Below are positions 24,386 to 37,034 of a stretch of DNA of 64,000 nt, piece by piece. Both the position numbers and the translations under genes were made by a program. Origin of the DNA: Anoplolepis gracilipes (Eukaryota; Arthropoda; Insecta; Hymenoptera; Formicidae); NCBI RefSeq assembly GCF_047496725.1, contig NC_132970.1, forward strand, positions 8,267,501-8,331,500, in the 5' to 3' direction. The first letter of the stretch is position 1, and the number at the start of each line of letters is the position of its first letter. Below the pieces are notes generated by a model. It did no database searches. It worked only from the letters and a program-made list of their open reading frames with translations, and had not been told where the DNA came from.

Positions 24386-25612
24386 ACTTCTTTCTTCGTA
24401 AAATTTTGGCGGCTTTAAATGCACTGGTCCACCACGAAATATTCGCTGGAGCAGCGATCGACGAGTACTGATTACGACTACACTCGAACGCGCAAGCGTT
24501 CGTTACAACGTTTCAAGTGACACTGCTGGAGCACTGGCACAGCGGCAGCGGGGTCGACGAATTCCGTGTGTAGCGTGGCGCACCTCTGACGCATCGCTTT
24601 GTGCCACGTGATGTCGGGGGAAAGGGATCTTCCACGAATCAAACGCGCGATAGATCTCGCGTGTACGCAGTATGCACATGCGCCGACCGTGGACCGCGGA
24701 CTTTCGAATGCGAATCGACAATAAAACGTGACGATTCTTTAATTCCGATTTTCGAGTTGATTATTAAGACACTTTACTTCCAAATATTCATCTAATATAC
24801 AAAATTAGGAAAGAAAATATGATAGAAATTCTTGATTTTTAGATATTATATATATATACACATGTAATTTTAGTAAAAAATTATAAACTATATATTTTTT
24901 TTAGTTACAAGACGAGAACACAGTTAATGTAGTTCCAGAATCTCTTAGAGCAATTTTTTATTCACTGCAATGTACAATATATTTTCTTGCGCATTTCAGA
25001 GACACAAATACGCGCTCATGCATAAATAAATAAAGTAAATACTCTCCGCGTTTCTTTTTCTAGGATATATAATAAGAAATATGGAAGATTCTCTCAAACG
25101 TACATTTTCTAGCCACACAGAGGATATTTAAACTTGATGAAGGAAAAGGAAAAAGAACACATACATAGCCCATGTCGGCGTAAATCAAAATGCTCAACCT
25201 TTGCTCTGAAGACCAGATATCTTCTTTCAAAGTCTATCTTACAGAAATTTGGAATGTCCGCGGAATTCAGATATCTCGCTAAAGATCGCACAACAGATGT
25301 GTCTTACTATCTATCACTAAATGCTCATAAATTGGAGAATACGTCAAGGCACAATGCGCTAGATTGTTCTTTATCTACCATGTTGTTTAACTAATTTAGA
25401 CTCTTATATAAAAAGGGATAACCTCCTTCTCGCTTACAGTGTACATAATAAAATAGTGTTTCGTTACCATTGCGATTCCATTGAGATAAATCGTCTTATA
25501 GGTACACATACTGATATGATATTTCAAAAATGAAAATATTTCAACAAATTTGATGGCAAAATAAACGAGAATAATGATAATAATACTCTCTTACATGTAA
25601 TTAAGTAGCTAT
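24386..25612. other. Antizyme promoter region and myosin light chain 3' side
   Basis: From 24386 to about 24720 the sequence is GC- and CpG-rich, consistent with the promoter and 5' UTR of the minus-strand antizyme gene, whose first coding exon ends next to it. From 24730 to 25612 it is AT-rich and includes the 3' UTR of the minus-strand myosin light chain. Open frames at 24503-24795 and 25109-25394 overlap on both strands and resemble no family. Confidence 0.5.
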
Positions 25613-26935
25613 TTAGCCGCACATCACTTGGCGAACAAAATCTTCATAATTAATATTACCCTGTGAATCTTCATGACCTGCCAATAATGTTTCTACTTCT
25701 TCATCGCTGAGTTTCTCACCTGTAGTAATATACAAAATAAAAATCATGTACATGTTTTTCTTTTTTTTTTTCTTTCAAAAAAGTGCAGACACACATTTAA
25801 AATACTTACCGAGCGTCGTCAGCAGATGTCGCAATTCTGCGGAAGATATAAAACCATTTCCATCCTTATCAAAGTGACGTAGGCCCTCAATAAAATCATC
25901 CGCTGTGTCGGACGTACGAGATTTGCTGATCGCCTGGTAGATTGGCAAAAATACTTCAAAACTGATACGCTCATCCGGTTTATGTTGGTGAGTGAACTTC
26001 TTCACATCCGATTCAGTTGGATTCTGACCGAGAGCGCGTAATGCGTCGCCAATCTGGGACACATGGATTTTTCCATCTCCGCGGCTGTCAAACAACTGAA
26101 ACGCTTCCTGAAATTCTACAACACAATTCTAAACTTACTTTCATTATACTTTACGCTTAATTTATATTTTGTGGATGCACAAGTAGATTTTAAAATTAAA
26201 ACTAAAAAGAAAGTAGAGTAAAAATTTTCATATAAATTTCTTTTGCCATCCTTGAAATCCGTTTTAGTATGTGCTATAATTAAATCATCAAATTTAGAGA
26301 TTGCTTGCGAGTCTACCAATATTCTAAACCAATAAATATAGGAGCGTTTACCCTCCATGGATGACATCATTCTATTAGCCAGTTCTTGATAGCTGTAGCC
26401 ATACATCCTGTACTTTTGTGAAAGACAAGATCTATTATATTTCAAGCAACCACTATACGTGACAACCAAAATACTAAAAATTTATATCAATCAATGCGTC
26501 CTTAATCACGTTTTACATCAACGAAGCACATAACTCGCGAGAGTATAAAACCAGAATAATCGGCAAATCTCGATCAGAAGAGGCGGGATCGCGATTAAGT
26601 CGTCGACGACTCGCCAGCGGCTCGCTTTCAAATACCGAACCATAAAAGGCAGTCCTCGATAGTCGCACGCACACCAGGGTCTAAAAAGGCGATGATACTC
26701 TTGACCTGAATTAAAAGCCCGGGGGAAAAAGAGCGCGGTACGGCATGGACCCCCCTTGATCGCTCGTTCGTGCTCGCCTCTCTTGATCTCGCTCTGCACT
26801 GACTGTTGCACACAGTCGCCTTCAGACTTACCGGCCAGCTGATCCTCGGAGTAAGACGCCTGCGAACATACACATGACACATCACGTAGCGATTCGTTTA
26901 GACGAATATCCATCGTGCTTGGCACGACTCACCAT
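25613..26935 (-). CDS. Mlc-c: Non-muscle myosin essential light chain
   Basis: A calmodulin-like EF-hand protein that clamps the neck helix of non-muscle myosin II and unconventional myosins. Four exons on the minus strand: 26935-26933 (the ATG alone), 26859-26832, 26115-25810 and 25719-25613. They join to 147 residues, the same length I know for fly Mlc-c. The start MASYSEDQLAEFQEAF, the middle NPTESDVKKFTHQHKPDERI, and DDFIEGLRHFDKDGNGFISS are characteristic of the cytoplasmic rather than the muscle form. The HFDKDGNGFISSAEL loop looks like a competent calcium site; the others are degenerate. A start codon isolated in its own exon by a GTGAGT donor is easily missed by gene finders. The gene lies head-to-head with PERK, about 1.2 kb away. 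Confidence 0.95.
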
Positions 26936-27584
26936 CGACACGCTTCTATCATTTTCGACGATACTAACCATCGTTGAATGCTCTTTCGATAACAGACAGC
27001 AGCAACAAGGAATGACAGATACACACGTCACACACGGATTTACGTAGGTCAGGCGGTGCCCGGAGAACTCTACAGCTTTGTTGTAGCAAAGGCACTTGCT
27101 TTCGCCAGTGGTGACGTAGAGCGGAAGTGAGTCACGATCTCAACGGGTGAATGCTTTTTTTTTTTCTTCTTCTTTTTTTCAGGTAAAATTTCCAAATATC
27201 GTGAATTTCGTGAAACGTGCAATTGTCGTGCGATCGAACAAATATCACGGAGTCTCTAACATCGCTTTGACAAGCTGACGGCTGATGGTTTTCGCTCGAT
27301 TTCGCTTTACAACCTGCAGAATTTTAAGAATGGTGTCATCTATTGGCAGATTCTAGCATTGCAACGCAACATCTAGCGATACTAGCGATGAAACGTCGAA
27401 TTATGTCCATTTTTTTTAATTCTTCTGTTTGAATTCTTATATGTAATTTTGGATAAAATAACATTTGAAACTTTTTCAGATGAGAATACCAATTTATAAA
27501 GAGAATGTTATGCCAGTAATTAAAAAATTACATATAGTTGTAAACAAATTTATATTCTAATAACAGATATGTATATAAAGGTTT

Positions 27585-27674
27585 GTTCGTTTTCGGAGTT
27601 TATCTTTTTCCTTTTGCATTGGAAGGAAAAAGAAACTCATTTGAACTAGTGCAGCCAGTTCAGTGAAAACGAAC
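27585..27674. repeat. Nested inverted repeat upstream of PERK
   Basis: Outer arms GTTCGTTTTC (27585-27594) and GAAAACGAAC (27665-27674) are exact reverse complements. Inner arms from GAGTTTATCTTTTTCCTT (27596) and AAGGAAAAAGAAACTC (to 27638) pair with about two extra bases on one side. It may be a remnant of a small fold-back element. It lies about 125 bases upstream of the ERSE. Confidence 0.6.
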
Positions 27675-27798
27675 ATAAGTTTAGTTACAATTTATTTATT
27701 GAAGAAATCCGAGCATTCCTGACACCGAATACATAGAGTTTGTCCAATATACCGATTGGGTATCAGATAGAAAATTTCTAGAGTTTCAAAAGTTTTAG

Positions 27799-27817
27799 CC
27801 AATCAGTAAGTCCCACG
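27799..27817 (+). promoter_or_regulatory. ER-stress response element (ERSE) upstream of PERK
   Basis: The sequence is CCAAT, nine bases, then CCACG, which exactly fits the ERSE consensus CCAAT-N9-CCACG that NF-Y with ATF6 or XBP1 bind in animal unfolded-protein-response genes. The CCACG half is part of the palindrome CCACGTGG. It lies 14 bases upstream of a TATA box and 298 bases upstream of the PERK start codon. PERK is itself an ER-stress sensor, so the location makes sense. Function is inferred from the match and position. Confidence 0.65.
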
Positions 27818-27830
27818 TGGCCAAACTTTG

Positions 27831-27838
27831 TATATAAA
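27831..27838 (+). promoter_or_regulatory. TATA box, probable PERK core promoter
   Basis: TATATAAA lies just downstream of the ERSE. It would place transcription start near 27860, giving a 5' UTR of about 255 bases before the ATG at 28115. AT-rich surroundings make chance TATA matches common, so the call rests on its position beside the ERSE. Confidence 0.45.
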
Positions 27839-28114
27839 ACGATATATTATCCTGAAAACAACGGTTGATAATATTTCACATCAAGATCTCTCTTGAAATA
27901 AATGTGAACCAGCATTCATAATTGTAAATTACGGTCGTGAGTCGTGAGTACGTATTGTATGTATGTGTGATATTTATCAGTCGACTTCGTAATAACAGAG
28001 TATAACGGAACTAATAATCAAACGTTGTGATACAATTGGAAAACTTGATTCGCATAGAATCGATTCATTCCAGAATGCTTTGTGTAAATTTCAACGAATT
28101 TTATACATAAGAAG

Positions 28115-31100
28115 ATGTCTAGCTCACGTGTATGGCAAAAAATATGTTTTTATTACTTGGTGTTCGTAACCACAAATTTTTTCGTTTTCGCTGACGACAC
28201 TATTGCTGAAACAGGACACCTAACTTTATGCGGTCAACAATCGATAAATACTTGCAGGTAAATACTCTAATAGATCGGTTTTTTTTTTTTTTATTAAGAC
28301 AAATTTTAGCGATATATATTTTGAATTATTTTTTCCTATATTTTCATCCTTTGATAAATTTAATACTCTTGCATAATGTTTTTCTATATTTATTTTTTAT
28401 ATAAAACACAAAAATAGAATGATAAACGCAGATTTAATAAAACACTTATTCTTTATTATTATATTTCTTCATCCTTTGTTTATTCTTTTTATTCTTTATT
28501 ATCTTTTAAGGATTTGAATGATTTTTAATATATATATATATATATGAAAATAATAAAGTAAAATAAATGTAAATTTAAAATATAAATAATATATAAATAT
28601 AAATAAAAATAAATATTTTTTTTAAAAGAAAGGAAACAAAGCCTAACCTAACCTATAAAAATTAATTTTTCTAGCTTTAAATATATATATATTATATACA
28701 CATACACAACTGTGACCAAATTATTATAGCATGTTAGCTCAAACTTTAACCTTCAAAATGTTTAATTTTTTGTTTGCGATGATTTTTCACCAAATATCGA
28801 TATTTCTGAAAAATATAGGTTTAGTTTTAAAGTTTGTAACTCGGCAAAAAAAAACCGTAAAAAAATTAAAAAAACAAAAATTTTGTAGAAAAAAGTGATA
28901 GTATATGGAGCTTGATTTATAAAACTTAATTAATTTTTCGAGAGAGAAATTTTTTATCAAATTGCAGATTAAAAATACATAATTTTTGTAGTACAATATG
29001 TGATTTTTTAAAACAGAAAAAGACAAAAAACATAAAAATTTTTTTTTAAATTATCGATAGCAATGTCAATGCACTATGATTTTTTTTAGACAAGTTACTT
29101 TGAAATTAAACTTGTATTTTTTAAAAATGTCTATGATGAAAAATCATTGCAGACAAAAAATTAACAAAACATTTTGAAGTTTGTACTTTTGCTATCAATA
29201 GTTCTTTACATTTTTTAATCTTTCTAGTAATTACAAACCAAGAAATAAGAAAAATTTAAGGGCCTAATAATATTGACAATGGTTTATATATATTATGATT
29301 GACAAGTAAAGAAATAAAGTATTTGAATTGAATGTTAAAATTCTGTAATGAATAATAATTGTATATATCAGTATCTTGATATTTTGTTCATCTGACTTTT
29401 TATAAAAATGTTTGTCTGACTGTTTATTAAAAAAATGTTATTTTGTCACAGTTTGATATTTGTCAGTACATTAGATGGGAAGATAACTGCACTTGATGTT
29501 GGTAATTATGGGCAAAAACAGTGGACTTTGGATTTTAACGATGGACCAATATTATCATCCAGTATTCATAACATAAACGTAAACAAATTTCTATAAACAT
29601 TATCTATTATTAAATAAATATAAAATTTCTGTTGGTTACTTCTACATAGTTACATACATTATTTTCTCAGGCAAAGTATGCAATAATATTTTTAATCCAA
29701 ATATTAATTTACAGCTTAGGGATAATGGACAAGCGGTACGTTTTATCCCATCTTTGAATGGTGGTTTATATAAATTTGATGGAGAGACTTTGGAATCAGT
29801 GCCAATATCAACTGATGAATTTTTGTATTCATCTTTTCGTTATTCTGATAATTTAGAGTTCTCAGGTGGCAAAAATCTACATATTTATGGTAAATTTTGA
29901 CATATAAACATATTAGATACCCTAATCTTACTACATATATATTATTTTTATAATACTTGATTTTATAGTATTTGGTCAACCTAAAGTTGTTTTTTTTTTT
30001 TTTTTTTTTTTTTTTTTCTTTCAATGAATATATTAAAGCATATACAGGGTGTCCGGTAATAATTGCCTCATCTCTCTAGGGCAGATAGAGCAGGCCAAAC
30101 TGAATATAAAAGTCGTCTACCATTTTGCGATCTTCGTAATAATTATCGAGAAATTAATTAACAAAGATTAATAAATCCGCGCGCTTGTACTCGCCCGGAT
30201 TTTTCATCTTTGTTAATTAATTTCTCGATAATTATTACGAAGATCGCAAAATGGTAGACGACTTTTATATTCAGTTTGGCCTGTTCTATCTGTCCTAGAG
30301 AAGTGAGGCGATTATTATCGGACACCCTGTATAATTTTTAAGTAATTCATAAGAAACTTTTAGACAATTAAATTTTATAAGAAAATATAGATGAGAAAAT
30401 TATATTTTTAAATTATTTTTTGTTTAATTAATTAAATTTAATTCTTCTTATAATATTTTAATTTAAGATTTGGTTATGAAGATATATGTCTAAAGATTGT
30501 AGAGAGTTGCAATTTTTACCTTTTACTTTTCTGTTTAAAAAAAATCTATTTTAAATTGATCCAAAAAACTTTAGTTACATGTAATTTTCATAGATCTTGT
30601 ATGTAATTAATAAAACATTCAATATTTGTCAACAAAAATTTATAATTTTTGAACAACTTTTATATTTTGCATACTTAAAAATTTGTTATTGATATTATAT
30701 AAATGTTAAACATTCTCTATATAATAGGTGTATCAGCTAGCACAGGAAGAATTTTGTATGAATGTAAAGTTAAGGAATGTAAGAACAATACAGTTGAAGA
30801 ACACTTGGAATATGATATACTTGTCATTCGCCGTTTTCAGCAAACTGTACGAGCTATAGAACCTCATACAGGTAATGAAAGGTAAATTGAAATAAATTAT
30901 GTTACATATTATTACTATATACATATAGATTTACTAAAAAAAATAGAATATATACCAATAGCTATATTATTGATTAAAGATGGAACTTCAGTGTTGGAGA
31001 ATATAATCTGAAGTTAGAACGTCATGTAAATGATTGTTCTGATACGATTCCAGATGTAGAAATCAAAGCAATTATTTCAGAAGGCTTGATTTGGGCTATT

Positions 31101-34100
31101 AATAAGAGTAATCCTACCGAAAAGTTATGGAAATATCAGGTTAGTTAACAATTGTAATTTTTTATGTGTACAATAATTTTATTAATTTTTAATTTATAAA
31201 AAAAATTATTTTTTATTAGTTTGATGTTCCAATTGTTTCAATATGGCGCAAAGACACATCTAAAACTTTTACAAACCAAGAATATTTAGAAAACAAGAAA
31301 CAAATTAATCATTTAAAACATATTGATTTATTTGATGATTCTCAATGGATCTGGAGATCTGCATATGCTTCAAGTCCAAGTTTATATTTAGGCATGCATG
31401 AAAGACAATTATATGTGCAAGAAAATCCCAATCTTGAAAATTCATTGGATTTGTTTCGCAAAAATGTTCACATAAAACATAAAAAATATTTTTGGCAACC
31501 ACATCGAGCACATGGTATATATTAATATTAATAAAATAATTATGTTAATAAATTAATAAATATAAAATAATTATGTTAATAAATTAATACTTTAACATAT
31601 TTCATTTTACATTTAGAAAAATAACATTTATTATTAATATACTAAATATAATTTTAGTTACAGCCCTTACAAGTACCTTCTCAAATGAAAATAACAATAA
31701 TGAAGTTTCTGATGAAACAAGTGAAGCATACAACATAACTGCATTGGCTGTGTTACATAATGCAGCACATATTAATGGTAAATAATACATTTAAATTTGT
31801 CAGCATCTTTAAAATTATTTATATTTATAATTATTTATGTATATGATTGCATAAATACAATTATAATGAAACATAGTTATATAAAAATAATTATAATAAA
31901 AAATATAATTAAAATAATTATAGGTTTAGACAAAGTTATGATTGTGTATTTCTTTTGTAGGCAATGGATTTTTTCTGTATTCAACAGAAACAGAACAGCT
32001 AATTGACAATGAGCTATGTAATAAGAATAATATTAAGGATAATATTACAAAAAATAATATTAACATTGACATGAAAGAATACATTATTGAAAAGGAGAGC
32101 AATATACCACTTCGAATTATGGTTTGGTGGTAAGTTTTTATTGTTTATACACACGTACATATACACGCGCACACGCACGCACACACACACAAAATGACAA
32201 TTTATAACTTAATATTATATTATTAATAGGAAAGAAATTTTAATAATATTAATTGCAACCATCATTTTATGGAACTCTATACAATATTTATTAAATGGAA
32301 CAATTACTACTATGGATGCTGTCCATCTGGTAAGTGAATCTATGATTTTTTACTAAATATAGATTCAATTGAATCTTTCGGCTGTTTTTCTTTTTTATTT
32401 CGATATTAATTTTTTATTTATTTTCTCTTTGCTTTATATAGAGCTATTTTAAATAAGCATTAAATTTCAGCCTTTGATAATAGAAAGACATATAGAAACC
32501 AAAAGACATGATTCAGCTAATGATGACAGTGAGAATGCAAGTAATTTTAAATCGCGTTATTTAATGGACTTTGAGCCAGTTGATTGCTTAGGAAAAGGAG
32601 GCTATGGTGTTGTCTTTGAAGCCAAAAATAAAATTGATGATTGCAATTATGCTATCAAGAGAATTGGTTTGCCAAATAGGTCAGTTTTTAATGAATTATT
32701 TTTTTGTCATAAGCAGTACATATTATTAAATCAAATTTAAATAGTACAGTTTTTTTTTTTATCTAAAAAAAGAAAACTGCAAAACTTTGAAATCTCTCCA
32801 GTATACAAATTTGTATAAATATAAAAAATATAAATATGATTAATAAATATATAATAAAATATGTATTATTAAATAATAACAATTATATTAAGATAAGACC
32901 GAAAAATATTAAGCAAATAAATAAGTAGTTAATTTTTTTTGGGAATATAAAGATTGTAAAAAAATTTTGATATAAATATTTATGTAAATGTCTATAACGG
33001 TTTTCAATTTTGCATTATAATAATTATATTACCGTAATTATATTTCTGACAGCATTTAAAAAATAATAATTGAACATTTTTTATTGTATTGATGTGTTTA
33101 ACAATATGTTTTATTGTTTAAAATTATAAAACTATGATTTTTTAATAATGCAATTTATGAATTCTCCTATATGTGCAAAGTAATGTAATTAGCACCTACA
33201 TAGTTGCACTTATAAATAAGTGATACATTTATAAGAGTATAATTTTAATTAAGCAAGAATTTCATAAAAGAAATGTTATATTTCAGCCAAGATTCAAGAG
33301 AACGTGTAATGAGAGAAGTAAAAGCGTTAGCTAAGTTAGATCACCACAATATTGTAAGATACTTCAATGCTTGGCTGGAGTGCCCTCCAAGTGGGTGGCA
33401 AGAAGAACATGATCAACAATGGGTTAAGCAAAAATTTTCGTCTTCTACATTCCCTTCGGAAGCAACTCAGACTGAAACAAAACCTAATGATTCTGTCTCC
33501 ATTGATATTTCTCAAACCAATCTTTCTTCTGTAGACAGTGCCTGTAAAGCTTTCAAATTAAATAATATAGACGATTTAGACGATTCATTTATCGTATTTG
33601 AAAAGTCAGATGAGAAGCATCATAATAACGATGCAATTTGTATTAATCATCGTAGTACCGATTGTAGTTCGGACTTATCTTTTTCAAGTAATGAACCTGA
33701 AAAGGAATTAAATATGAATTATAGCAGTCATTCCGAAAGCATTGTATTTGAGGAGACTGATAATAATATTGTGGTAGAAGAGAAAAAACACAAACGTCAA
33801 AAGTCGTTTTCTCTAAATTTGCATAATAAATCAAATAGCCACAAATCAGCAAAAATGTTCCTATATATACAGATGCAACTGTGCCAAAGACTCAGTCTCA
33901 GAGAATGGCTGAAGCAGCATACAATAAGAGATTCCGTTCGAGTATTAAATATTTTTCAACAAATAGTAGATGCTGTAGAATATGTGCATTTGCAAGGGTT
34001 AATTCATCGAGATTTAAAGGTAATCTTGATTTGAGATGAATGATATAAATCTGTTTAATAATATTTTATTTTATAATAAAATTTGTTTTTTTTTTTATAG

Positions 34101-34761
34101 CCATCAAATATATTTTTCGCTTTTGATGATAAAATAAAGATTGGCGATTTTGGCCTTGTAACGGCAATGACTGAGAGCTCTGATGGAGCTCATACACCTG
34201 CAGCTGAGAATGAGAATGTCACTTTAAAAAATAGTGTACATACTGCCCATGTTGGCACACACTTATATATGTCACCAGAACAAATGAACGGCCAAATGTA
34301 CAATTACAAAGTAGATATTTATTCTTTAGGAATAATTTTCTTTGAGCTTCTTATACCATTTTTTACTGATATGGAAAGAATAGTTGCACTGTCAAATTTG
34401 AAAAACTCTATTTTTCCAAAAGATTTTGCAGAGAAATATTTTGCTGAGGTGAGACAGTTCACAGAGTATATTAATTTTACTGTTGTAACATTAAAACAGC
34501 ATGTATTATATTGCAAATAAAATATAATAAATCTAATTTTATTTGTTACAGTACAATTTGCTCAACATGATGTTGGATAAAGATCCTGCTAAACGACCTA
34601 CAACTTTAGGTATTAAAGCAAGGCCACCTTTGCAAAATTATGAAATAGTCAGATGTAATATAGATAAAGAGTCAAAGTTGCATTTTGAATTGCCACAATT
34701 GATTAAAAATTCCTCTACTAGTAGTAATAGTAACACTGAATCATCAGAGAATACAATTTAA
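28115..34761 (+). CDS. EIF2AK3: PERK, eIF2alpha kinase 3 (ER-stress sensor kinase)
   Basis: A type I ER membrane kinase that senses unfolded protein in the lumen and phosphorylates eIF2alpha to lower translation. Thirteen exons join in frame: 28115-28257, 29452-29578, 29715-29889, 30728-30881, 30980-31139, 31220-31514, 31658-31777, 31961-32129, 32230-32329, 32471-32679, 33287-34019, 34101-34448 and 34552-34761, giving 980 residues. A signal peptide covers about residues 1-26. The luminal beta-propeller includes LIFVSTLDGKITALDV and the hallmark WNFSVGEY. One membrane segment (KEILIILIATIILW) lies near 448-465. The kinase has GKGGYGVV near 521, the AIKRI lysine, a low-complexity acidic/serine insert of roughly 160 residues, HRDLKPSN at 791-798, DFG at 811-813, and the terminal DKDPAKRPT. 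All catalytic residues are intact. AATAAA at 34807 is a likely polyadenylation signal. Intron 3 carries a fold-back element. Confidence 0.97.
30041..30333. mobile_element. Fold-back MITE in PERK intron 3
   Basis: A palindromic element of about 290 bases. It begins TATACAGGGTGTCC and ends GGACACCCTGTATA, so the termini are perfect inverted repeats flanked by TA, fitting a TA target duplication. The arms pair over about 125 bases (for example TCGCAAAATGGTAGACGACT on the right against AGTCGTCTACCATTTTGCGA on the left) around a short central segment. It has no open frame. This is a miniature inverted-repeat element of DNA-transposon type, probably Tc1/mariner-like given the TA. Its few arm mismatches indicate a fairly recent insertion. 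A poly-T run (29991-30017) precedes it. Confidence 0.88.
32160..32192. repeat. (CA)n-rich microsatellite in PERK intron 8
   Basis: A run of alternating CA with CG/TA interruptions just after the donor at 32130. No effect on the gene model. Confidence 0.85.
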
Positions 34762-37034
34762 AAAAATGCAAGTTCCACAAATATTTTGGATATTCTTATT
34801 ACTGATAAATAAAATTTTATATTATTTTTTTATTTATTATTTTTTCACTAATTTATCCATATTTGTATAGAATCAAATATGCATGCAATTACATAAAATA
34901 TTTTGTGTTATATAATCATATTATATCAAAATATTGTATATAGAGATGTAAATGGAAAAAAACTAAATGTCTTTTTTTTTCATGAAATATGGTTTTTATG
35001 GAAAAAAAAACAAACCTCGTTTTTTTTCAAAATTTTGTTTTTTTTTCATATACAATCTCTTACAAGCGACTTTCTCCATCCATTTGCAAAATATAAGAAT
35101 GTAAACATTTTATAAATAAATTCTTTTATATTTTTAACTTTTTGAAACTGAAAAAAAAATAATTTAAATAGATTATTGAGATTTTTGTGGTTAAAATATC
35201 AAACATAATAATTTAAATAATTTTCATAATAAAATCTAAACAAAATTATTTGGATCGTGCCATGTTTGGTAGAGATTCAATGTCTTAAAAATCTCATTAA
35301 TCTATTAAAATTATTTTTAAAAAAAGATAAATAAAAAATATAAGACCTTTAATTTCTTATTATATTAATAAGAAATATGAAGAAAATTAAAATATAAGGA
35401 AAAAAAACTAAATTTGTTTTTTTCAATATTTTTTTCTATTAAAAAGTTTTTTTACATTTCTAATAAAATTTTAACTTGTCAGTTTACATTAATTTGTCAA
35501 ATTTGCTTATATGTAGTATAAAATAGAAATTTAGCAAAATGGCAACTTAAGCAACAACACCTAATCGTTTCATATTTTATAAAATAAGTTCTTAAAAACC
35601 ATCAAGAAATATCAATTATATTTATTATATTATTTTTGTAATATGAACATTGAACAATGAAATAATCTTTTCTCAAATGTTACTTGTTAAAAATATATAA
35701 TGTAATGTATAATTTTGTTAATACAATAATTATATTTAATAATTATATATAAATGTACTTTAAGAAGTTAATAAAAATAAATGAATTAAGAATGTTTTTT
35801 AAATATAAAACTGTAAAAAAACTGCTATAATTTTTCTTTATTCATTATTAATAAAAACTTCTCTTTTAATGTGCATATAATAATAACGATAATTAATTTA
35901 TATGTATATTTTACCTTTATATATGGAAAAAAATTTTATTTTATTACATATGCCGCTTGTAACAACTTGAACCAATCAGGAGGAAAGGCGCTAAAGTTTC
36001 CTTGTCTTGATTCGTTAAGTTTACAATAGTAATTCGCGATTTACTGAACTATCTCACATTGGTGGATTTATCGACGCACATATTCATCGAATCGAGATTT
36101 TTACTTTGTTTAGCCAATCAATTCGATGAGGTCACACGGAACCGCCGAACGGTTCTCGAACAATTTGGCGCGAGAATTCAAAATCATTTGAAGTCATTAT
36201 GCAAATATGATAAAAAACCGAAAATTAATATTTTTCCTTTAAAATCACGTGAAAATGAGCGTTTAACATGATTATACGCATTGAGATTTTATCAAGACTT
36301 CTAAATGTATCTATTTGTTTTTTAACTTGTGTGTGTGTGTGTCAGAATATGAAGAATAATAATCTCTTTCTTATTTTATATATATAATAATATATATGTA
36401 TAAGCAATTTGTTCATTTTTTTAAGTTCTTTTTTACTAAAAAAAAAACAATGCAAAAACTAAACTGTTAAATTAGCCAGCTGACCTAAATTATTCAATTT
36501 GATGCCGGATGCCAGATGCCGGTCTGGCGTGGTCTGGCGCGAATAGGCGCGATTGCGATTATATGTATACGAGGTGTTTCAATTAGTTATTCAAATAATT
36601 ATAACGAGCATTGAGTACGTATAATTTAACGTATATTAATTTAACATATCTTTTCTACTTAAAAAATACATTCTTTTAATGATTTTAATATTTTCTCGTG
36701 TAAATATATATATCTATTCTCTAATCTAACCTAACCTAACTTGTAATTTATTTTTTTTTTCTAAGCAATTTTATTTGTCATACGTATATTATATATGTAT
36801 ATTTATATATATGTATTATTTTTTTATCCCTAATTTTAATATTACTTTGTATTGTACTTAAACTACATTAGCAAGTGCACATTTTTGCATATTATTTACA
36901 ATGAAAGATTTAGAAGTAAAGAAGTATTTTTTCAATAATCTTTTAAATTTTATACACTTATTACATATCTGAAATTAAGATTTGCATTTTACACATTTAT
37001 ATATTTGTTTTTTTTTCAGTAATACATTTAGCAA
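34762..37034. other. PERK 3' UTR and Nup155 promoter/5' UTR region
   Basis: 34762 to about 35900 is AT-rich with homopolymer runs and is probably PERK 3' UTR and spacer. 35960-36260 is less AT-rich and has CCAAT motifs (GAACCAATCAGG near 35968 and GCCAATCAATTCG near 36114), so it is the likely Nup155 promoter. A 5' UTR intron probably ends at the strong acceptor TTTTTTTTCAG at 37019. A tandem of GGCGYG/TCTGGCG words lies near 36502-36550. A short CCTAA run at 36722-36741 resembles insect telomere repeat but is only about three units. Confidence 0.5.

Larger units (their letters stand above)
26936..28114. other. Divergent promoter region between Mlc-c (-) and PERK (+)
   Basis: The Mlc-c side (26936 to about 27130) is CpG-rich and probably holds its 5' UTR and promoter. 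A pyrimidine tract lies at 27151-27180. The PERK side contains an inverted repeat, a CCAAT/CCACG element and a TATA box, listed separately, followed by about 270 bases of likely 5' UTR. No protein gene is seen between them. Confidence 0.6.

Noticed and set aside
26116..26469. 117-codon frame on the minus strand beside a myosin light chain exon
   Set aside because: It lies wholly within the intron between two well-supported exons, has no family match and ends against the acceptor.
28643..28660. CCTAACCTAACC run, also 36722-36741, resembling insect telomere repeat
   Set aside because: Only two to three units each; common by chance or as tiny interstitial remnants in AT-rich insect DNA.
36059..36271. 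70-codon frame upstream of Nup155
   Set aside because: It overlaps the CCAAT-containing promoter region and shows no homology. More likely 5' UTR or promoter.
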